DNA of 64,000 bases from Nocardia coubleae NBRC 108252 (GTDB lineage: Bacteria; Actinomycetota; Actinomycetes; Mycobacteriales; Mycobacteriaceae): contig NZ_BDBD01000016.1 of NCBI RefSeq assembly GCF_001612805.1, positions 186,001 through 250,000 on the forward strand. Reading direction: 5' to 3'. The notes below the pieces were generated by a model. It made no database searches. It saw only the letters and a list, made by a program, of their open reading frames with translations, and had not been told where the DNA came from. Below, in pieces: positions 59,415 through 64,000 of this stretch. Numbering within the stretch: position 1 is the stretch's first letter; every line of letters begins with the position of its first letter. Position numbers and translations under genes: made by a program.

Positions 59415-60085
59415 GCGCGGACCTCCACGGTTCGTTTCCTGTTGTGCCGGTCGATCTGCATGCGGATGTCGTCGGAGATGGTCGGTTCCTCCGTGAGCAG
59501 CCGGGTGAGCAGTGCGGGGTCGGCGCCGGTGAACAGGTCGCGCACGGTGATGCCGTGGGCCGGGACGTGCACCACCCGTACTTCGTCGCCCGCGCCGATC
59601 GTCCCCTCGGTGAGCACCCGGAAGTAGGTGCCGGTGTCGGCGCGCAGGGCGAAGCGTTTCACCCACTGCTTCTCGCCGGACCACTGCTGGAAGGTCGCGC
59701 ACGGAACGCGGGGAGCGCTCACCTCGAGCAGGGTGTCGCCGATCGCGAAGTGGGCACCGAACACCGCGTCGCTGAGCGGTAGGCCGGTCACCCGCAGGTT
59801 TTCGCCGAACCAGCCGGCGGGCAGGTCGCGGTCGAGTTCCTCGGCCCAGCGGAGGGCGTCTTCTTCGGCGTAGGCGTAGACGGCCTGGTGCACGCCGCCG
59901 TGGTTGACGGTGTCGCACACGTGGTCGCCGTCGAGTCCGAGCGCGCGCACCCCGACGCGACCCGCGGCCGGACGCTTGTCGATGGCGCTGCGGCCCACGC
60001 GGGTGCGCATCTCGAGTTCGGCGTGCACCACGCACACGGCCTCGACACGGCCGGTGTCACCGGCGCGCAATGGCGGGCGGCTCAT
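59411..60085 (-). CDS. MOSC domain-containing protein
   Basis: The protein has 224 residues and a MOSC (molybdenum cofactor sulfurase C-terminal) domain of the YiiM type: DGDHVCDTVNHGGVHQAVYAYAEEDALRW, PAGWFGENLRVTG and VPCATFQQW, with the conserved Cys that may carry sulfur. Such proteins handle molybdenum-cofactor-bound or activated substrates. The ATG giving MSRPPLRAGDTG was chosen. Its start overlaps the ygfZ stop by four bases, and its end overlaps the asparaginase gene. Confidence 0.88.
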   Translation of the reverse strand: MSRPPLRAGDTGRVEAVCVVHAELEMRTRVGRSAIDKRPAAGRVGVRALGLDGDHVCDTVNHGGVHQAVYAYAEEDALRWAEELDRDLPAGWFGENLRVTGLPLSDAVFGAHFAIGDTLLEVSAPRVPCATFQQWSGEKQWVKRFALRADTGTYFRVLTEGTIGAGDEVRVVHVPAHGITVRDLFTGADPALLTRLLTEEPTISDDIRMQIDRHNRKRTVEVRA

Positions 60086-61185
60086 CGACCACGCAGGCGG
60101 TCGACGGCGGCGCGCCCGGCTTGCACACCCTCGTCCGAGGGGACCGAGTCGGGGTCGATGGCGGCGGCCATGGAACCGACCACCAGTTCGGTGCCCGCCG
60201 GGACGGAGCGTTTCACCAGGGCCAGCGCGATCGGGCCGAGCTCGTAGTGGTCGACGACGGTGCCGAGGCGACCGACGGTGCGCCCGCCCGCGGTCACGTC
60301 GTCGCCGGTGGCGGGCCGTTCGTCGGCGGAACCGTCGAGGTGCAGCAGCACCAGGTTGCGCGGCGGTTTGCCCAGGTTGTGCACGCGCGCGACGGTTTCC
60401 TGGCCGCGATAGCAGCCCTTGTTCAGGTGCACCGCGCCCTGCTCCTCGACACCGCCGATCCAGCGGGCCTCGTGCGGGATGGTGCGCTCGTCGGTGTCGA
60501 CGCCGACGCGCGGGCGGAGGGCGGCAACGCGCAGCGCCTCGTAGGCCCACATGCCCGCCGGCCGGGCACCGGCCGAGGTGAGCTTCGTCCACCACGCGGC
60601 GAGGTCGGCGCGGGGGATGAGCAGGTCGAAGGAGTCGCCGGGCATCCGGCGCAGGAATCCGCCGCCGGGCAGCGCCGCGGCCGCGTACAGCCCGGGCAGT
60701 TCGCCGAGGCCGAGGGCGGGGAGCAGCGTGTCGGTTTCCGGGCCGAGCAGGCTCAGGACGGCGAAGTCGGCGGCCTCGGGTTTGGCATCGGCCCAGAACA
60801 CCATCTTCTGCAGGAAGCCGAGCAGCTCGGTGCCGTGCCCGCCCTCGGTGTCGAGCCAGAGGGTGCCGTCGAGGTCGGTGAGCACGAAGTGGTGCAGCAC
60901 GCGGCCGTTGAGGTCCAGGTCGAGTGATTCGGCGCTGTGGCCGTCGGGCAGGTTCGCGATGTGCTGGCTGGTGATGGTGTGCAGCCAGCTCAGCCGCTCG
61001 GCGCCGGTGATGCGGGACACACTGCGATGCGACCGGTCGACGACGGCGACGCGCTGCGCGGCGGCCTTCTGCTCGCCGAACGGGTCGCCGTAGTGCCAGG
61101 CGACCGCGGCATCAGGGGAGCCCGGCGCACCCGCGACGGCGCCAGGGGTTTGGAGAACAGGACTGGGGGCGACGTCCACGGACAC
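60082..61185 (-). CDS. ygfZ: Folate-binding protein YgfZ (iron-sulfur repair type)
   Basis: The protein has 367 residues and is related to the glycine-cleavage T protein. The hallmark KGCYRGQE is present (about 253-260), and the early WLHTITSQHIANL and WLDTEGGHGTEL blocks fit. YgfZ proteins bind tetrahydrofolate and help build or repair Fe-S clusters. The GTG at 61185 is preferred because TACAGT lies six bases upstream; longer frames run into the promoter of pabC. It starts a three-gene minus-strand unit with the MOSC and asparaginase genes and is divergent from pabC. Confidence 0.9.
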   Translation of the reverse strand: MSVDVAPSPVLQTPGAVAGAPGSPDAAVAWHYGDPFGEQKAAAQRVAVVDRSHRSVSRITGAERLSWLHTITSQHIANLPDGHSAESLDLDLNGRVLHHFVLTDLDGTLWLDTEGGHGTELLGFLQKMVFWADAKPEAADFAVLSLLGPETDTLLPALGLGELPGLYAAAALPGGGFLRRMPGDSFDLLIPRADLAAWWTKLTSAGARPAGMWAYEALRVAALRPRVGVDTDERTIPHEARWIGGVEEQGAVHLNKGCYRGQETVARVHNLGKPPRNLVLLHLDGSADERPATGDDVTAGGRTVGRLGTVVDHYELGPIALALVKRSVPAGTELVVGSMAAAIDPDSVPSDEGVQAGRAAVDRLRGR

Positions 61186-61191
61186 ACCACC

Positions 61192-61197
61192 ACTGTA
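61192..61197 (-). promoter_or_regulatory. -10 element of ygfZ
   Basis: TACAGT is six bases upstream of GTG 61185 on the minus strand and supports that start. Confidence 0.45.
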
Positions 61198-61283
61198 GGC
61201 GTGTCCGCCCGCACGCGCCGAGGGTGGGCGGTCGCGCCGCGTCGGATCCACGGCAGCCGTAGGCATAACAGAGCTATAACGCC

Positions 61284-61289
61284 TACGCT
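61284..61289 (+). promoter_or_regulatory. -10 element of pabC
   Basis: TACGCT ends six bases before the ATG, the leaderless spacing; divergent from the ygfZ promoter about 90 bases away. Confidence 0.45.
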
Positions 61290-61295
61290 CGTCAC

Positions 61296-62201
61296 ATGGG
61301 AGAACGGGTTCTTGTGACACTCGACGGTGTGGTCGCTGACGCGAACACGCCGTCGCTCTATGCCGACGACATCGGAGCACTGCGTGGCGACGGTGTGTTC
61401 GAAACGATATTGGTGCGCGGCGGCACGGCCACCGCGCTGGAATTCCACCTGGCCCGGCTGCGCCGCTCGGCCCAGGCGCTGGAACTGCCCGAGCCGGGGC
61501 TGGCGAAATGGCGCAGCGCGGTCGAGCTGGCGGTCAAGGAGTGGGGTGCCGAGGAAGAGGGCGTGCTCCGCCTGATCTACACCCGCGGCCGAGATTCCGA
61601 ATTCGACGCGCCCGGCTCGGGTCTCGTGCCCGACGAGCCGACACCGACCGCGTACGTGCTCGTCTCCCCGGTGCCCGCGCGGGTCGCGCAGGCGCGTGCC
61701 GAAGGCGTGAAGGTGATGTCGCTGGCCCGTGGCATCTCCGTCGACCTGGCGCAGGCGGCGCCGTGGCAGCTGCTCGGCGCGAAGACGCTATCGTACGCGA
61801 CGAACATGGCCGCGCTGCGGTTCGCCCGGCGGATGGGTGCCGACGACGTGATCTTCCACAGCACCGAACACCGGGTGCTGGAAGGCCCGCGCTCGACCGT
61901 GGTTATCGCGCGCGACAAGCAGCTCATCACCCCGCCCGCCAAGATCGGCGTACTGCCGGGCGTCACCCAGCGGGCCCTGTTCACGGTGGCGGAGAAGAAG
62001 GGCTGGGAGTGCAAGTACCAGTCGATCTTCACCGCCGACCTGTTCGATTGCGACAGCATCTGGCTGCTGTCGAGCGTCACGCTCGCGGCCAGGGTGAATC
62101 AGCTCGACGGGGTGCGGCTGTCCGCGCCCGACAATGCTCAGGAGATCATCGACATGGTCGACGCGGGGATCGACCGACCGGGGACCATCGGCGACTGGTG
62201 A
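61296..62201 (+). CDS. pabC: Aminodeoxychorismate lyase / class IV aminotransferase
   Basis: The protein has 301 residues, fold type IV PLP. Seen are LRGDGVFETILVRGG (about 29-43), the PLP Lys in LLGAKTLSYATNM (about 164), and EHRVLEGPRSTVVIARD in place of the usual branched-chain pattern. It would release pyruvate from aminodeoxychorismate to give para-aminobenzoate for folate, next to a folate-binding protein gene; other class IV reactions (branched-chain or D-amino-acid transamination) are possible. The gene pair ygfZ-pabC beside DUF3073 matches the order in M. tuberculosis, as I recall. Confidence 0.87.
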   Translation: MGERVLVTLDGVVADANTPSLYADDIGALRGDGVFETILVRGGTATALEFHLARLRRSAQALELPEPGLAKWRSAVELAVKEWGAEEEGVLRLIYTRGRDSEFDAPGSGLVPDEPTPTAYVLVSPVPARVAQARAEGVKVMSLARGISVDLAQAAPWQLLGAKTLSYATNMAALRFARRMGADDVIFHSTEHRVLEGPRSTVVIARDKQLITPPAKIGVLPGVTQRALFTVAEKKGWECKYQSIFTADLFDCDSIWLLSSVTLAARVNQLDGVRLSAPDNAQEIIDMVDAGIDRPGTIGDW

Positions 62202-62273
62202 GCGCCTGGGGGGCGCGGGTGGGCGCGCCCCTGCGCTGAGCCGTGGCGGTTGTCACCCTTCATGGGGGTATCC

Positions 62274-62308
62274 GTACGCGTACTCTCTACTACAGGACGT
62301 CGTAGTAG
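62274..62308 (+). promoter_or_regulatory. Tandem palindromes directly upstream of cydA
   Basis: GTACGCGTAC (62274-62283, perfect palindrome) is followed by CTACTAC-N8-GTAGTAG (62287-62293 and 62302-62308), ending 14 bases before the ATG. The GGAGG ribosome site lies between them and the ATG. A regulator site for cydAB is proposed. Confidence 0.45.
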
Positions 62309-62322
62309 TGGATGGAGGCCGG

Positions 62323-63780
62323 ATGGACACCTTGGACATCTCCCGGTGGCAGTTCGGAATCACCACGGTGTATCACTTCGTCTTCGTACCGCTCACCATC
62401 GGTCTGGCGCCACTGATCGCCATGATGCAGACGGCCTGGGTCGTCACCGGTGACGAGAAGTGGTACCGGCTCACCAAATTCTTCGGGAAACTGTTCCTGA
62501 TCAACTTCGCCATGGGCGTCGCCACCGGCATCGTGCAGGAATTCCAGTTCGGCATGAACTGGAGCGAATACTCCCGCTTCATCGGCGACGTCTTCGGCGC
62601 GCCGCTGGCCCTGGAAGCGCTGATCGCCTTCTTCATGGAGTCGACCTTCATCGGCCTGTGGATCTTCGGCTGGACGCGGCTGCCGAAACTGGTTCACCTG
62701 GCGACGATCTGGATCGTGGCGATCGGCGTCAACGCCTCGGCCTACTTCATCATCGCCGCCAACTCGTTCATGCAGCACCCGGTCGGTGCGCGCTACAACC
62801 CCGAGACCGGACGCGCAGAGCTGGAAAGCATTTGGGCGGTGCTCACCAACAACACCGCCATGGCGGCGTTCCCGCACGCGGTGGCAGGCGCGTTCCTCAC
62901 CGCCGGAACCCTGGTCGCGGGCGTCGCAGGCTGGTGGATGGTGCGCAACGCGCGCAGCGGGGACGCGGCGAAACTCGTGGAAGCGCGCACCGTGTGGCGG
63001 CCCGTCGGCCGGGCCGCGCTGGTCGTTGTCGCGCTCGCCGGGATCGCCGTCGCGGTCACCGGTGATGTCCAGGGCAAGCTGATGTTCCAGCAGCAGCCGA
63101 TGAAGATGGCGTCGGCGGAATCGTTGTGCCACACCGAGACCGACCCGGATTTCTCCGTCCTCACCGTCGGCACCCACAACAATTGCGACAGCGTGATCCA
63201 CGTGCTGAAGATCCCGTACGTGCTGCCCTTCCTCGCCGAGGACAAATTCAGCGGCGTGACCCTCGAAGGCGTTGTCGATCTGCAGAAGACCTACAACGTG
63301 GAATTCGGTCCCGGCGACTACCGGCCGAACCTGTTCGTCACCTACTGGTCCTTCCGGGCCATGATCGGCCTGGCCGCGGGATCGGTGTTGTTGCTGCTGG
63401 CCGGCTTCTGGCTCACCCGTGGCGGCCGCGTGCCCGATCAGCGCTGGTTCTCCTGGCTGAGCCTGCTCGCCATTCCCACCCCGTTCCTGGCCAACAGCGC
63501 GGGCTGGGTGTTCACCGAGATGGGGCGTCAGCCGTGGGTGGTCGCGCCCAATCCGACCGGCGACCCGGCCATCCGGATGACGGTGCAGCAGGCGGTTTCC
63601 GACCATTCGCCCGGCACGGTGTTGTTCTCACTGATCGTGTTCACCGCCCTCTACGCTGTGCTCGCGGTGGTGTGGTTCTACTTGATCCGCCGATACGTGG
63701 TCGCCGGGGTCGAGAAACCGGCATCGGAGAAACCGGAGAGCCGGAACGAGCCGGTCGAACAACTGTCCTTCGCGTACTAG
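62323..63780 (+). CDS. cydA: Cytochrome bd ubiquinol oxidase subunit I CydA
   Basis: The protein has 485 residues with about nine membrane helices. Subunit I carries the haems; seen are MDTLDISRWQFGITTVYHFVFVPLTIG (haem-ligand His), the QFGMNWSEYSRFIGDVFGAPLALE helix region, and GWVFTEMGRQPWVV (about 394-407), the quinol-site signature. It transfers electrons from menaquinol to oxygen without pumping protons, with high oxygen affinity. The ATG behind GGAGG was chosen over a longer frame through the palindromes. cydB follows after nine bases. Confidence 0.96.
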   Translation: MDTLDISRWQFGITTVYHFVFVPLTIGLAPLIAMMQTAWVVTGDEKWYRLTKFFGKLFLINFAMGVATGIVQEFQFGMNWSEYSRFIGDVFGAPLALEALIAFFMESTFIGLWIFGWTRLPKLVHLATIWIVAIGVNASAYFIIAANSFMQHPVGARYNPETGRAELESIWAVLTNNTAMAAFPHAVAGAFLTAGTLVAGVAGWWMVRNARSGDAAKLVEARTVWRPVGRAALVVVALAGIAVAVTGDVQGKLMFQQQPMKMASAESLCHTETDPDFSVLTVGTHNNCDSVIHVLKIPYVLPFLAEDKFSGVTLEGVVDLQKTYNVEFGPGDYRPNLFVTYWSFRAMIGLAAGSVLLLLAGFWLTRGGRVPDQRWFSWLSLLAIPTPFLANSAGWVFTEMGRQPWVVAPNPTGDPAIRMTVQQAVSDHSPGTVLFSLIVFTALYAVLAVVWFYLIRRYVVAGVEKPASEKPESRNEPVEQLSFAY

Positions 63781-63789
63781 GAGCCGTCG

Positions 63790-64000
63790 ATGGATCTGCA
63801 ACTGTTCTGGTTCATTCTGGTCGGCGTCCTGTTCACCGGCTACTTCGTGCTCGAGGGATTCGATTTCGGGGTCGGCATGTTGATGCCGATTCTCGGGCGG
63901 GGCTCCGATCCACGGCGCCGCGTGGTGCTCAACACCATCGGGCCCGTCTGGGACGCCAACGAGGTGTGGCTGATCACCGCCGCGGGTGCCATGTTCGCGG
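63790..64000 (+). CDS. cydB: Cytochrome bd oxidase subunit II CydB (3' partial)
   Basis: Only the first 70 codons are inside the window: MDLQLFWFILVGVLFTGYFVLEGFDFGVGML and GPVWDANEVWLITAAGAMF, both typical of CydB. The gene continues past the right edge, where cydDC-type genes would be expected. It starts nine bases after cydA, in one operon. Confidence 0.95.
   Translation, partial: MDLQLFWFILVGVLFTGYFVLEGFDFGVGMLMPILGRGSDPRRRVVLNTIGPVWDANEVWLITAAGAMFA

Noticed and set aside
62287..62308. BlaI/CopY-type operator before cydA
   Set aside because: The TACTAC/GTAGTA half-sites look similar, but the eight-base spacer is longer than the BlaI-type site I know, so I report only an unassigned inverted repeat.
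1..64000. CRISPR arrays, insertion sequences or prophage
   Set aside because: No regularly spaced repeats, transposase, integrase or phage genes were seen on either strand.

Overview
The window is high-GC actinobacterial chromosome. It carries a Mce lipid-import operon, an antigen-85-type esterase, an MbtH-like protein, an ESX/EspG-type cassette, a GT87 mannosyltransferase, DUF3073 and YgfZ. This points to a mycolic-acid actinomycete, most likely Nocardia or a close relative. No plasmid, phage, insertion sequence or CRISPR signature was seen, and no gap between genes exceeds 300 bases.

Layout. 1-8211 (+): the tail of an mce operon (mceA partial, mceB-F, two Mce-associated proteins). It meets otsA (trehalose-6-phosphate synthase) and a 52-residue protein head on; from memory this is the same neighbourhood as mce4-otsA in Mycobacterium tuberculosis, so a sterol-import role is inferred. 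10070-12319: an alpha/beta hydrolase, an orphan MbtH-like gene, tRNA-Thr(TGT) and an SDR oxidoreductase. 12330-15375 (-): a four-gene cassette (DUF3558 lipoprotein, small ESX-like protein, WXG/PPE-like protein with a disordered tail, EspG-like chaperone) without any ESX core component. 15621-25067: two HIT proteins, a frameshifted PH-domain gene, purD, an M23 peptidase, an aminotransferase, a TetR regulator, purB, an antigen-85-like esterase and a DUF2330 protein. 25194-31525: a prolyl-oligopeptidase-family peptidase, a DUF2334-like protein and a three-gene unit of APC permease, small anchored protein and M20 peptidase. 31522-39784: an MBL-fold hydrolase, purS, purQ, an AmiC-like cytosolic binding protein divergent from a MarR regulator, an M18 aminopeptidase, a GT87 mannosyltransferase and purL. 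39802-46500: two tandem paralogous membrane alpha/beta hydrolases around a YiaA/B gene, a CPBP protease, a sterol-carrier-like protein and a DUF3533 exporter-like protein. 46636-58322: purF, a complete dipeptide-type ABC transporter operon, an F420-type oxidoreductase, a GH15 enzyme, purM and DUF3073. 58464-64000: an asparaginase-family protein, a MOSC protein, YgfZ, PabC and the start of cydAB.

The backbone is a dispersed purine-synthesis region (purD, purB, purS, purQ, purL, purF, purM) whose order follows the M. tuberculosis purD-pabC region as I remember it, with accessory blocks between the pur genes; purC is not in the window. Several adjacent genes deal with peptides and amino acids (prolyl oligopeptidase, M18, M20, APC permease, peptide ABC importer, asparaginase-like). 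A recurring regulatory theme is a TANNNT -10 hexamer 5-8 bases before the start codon, as expected of leaderless transcripts; it also settles several start codons. The most unusual structures are a 46-base two-tier palindrome inside the DUF3073 coding sequence, a 19-bp perfect hairpin just beyond it, four internal repeats in a Mce-associated protein, and inverted repeats immediately before cydA.
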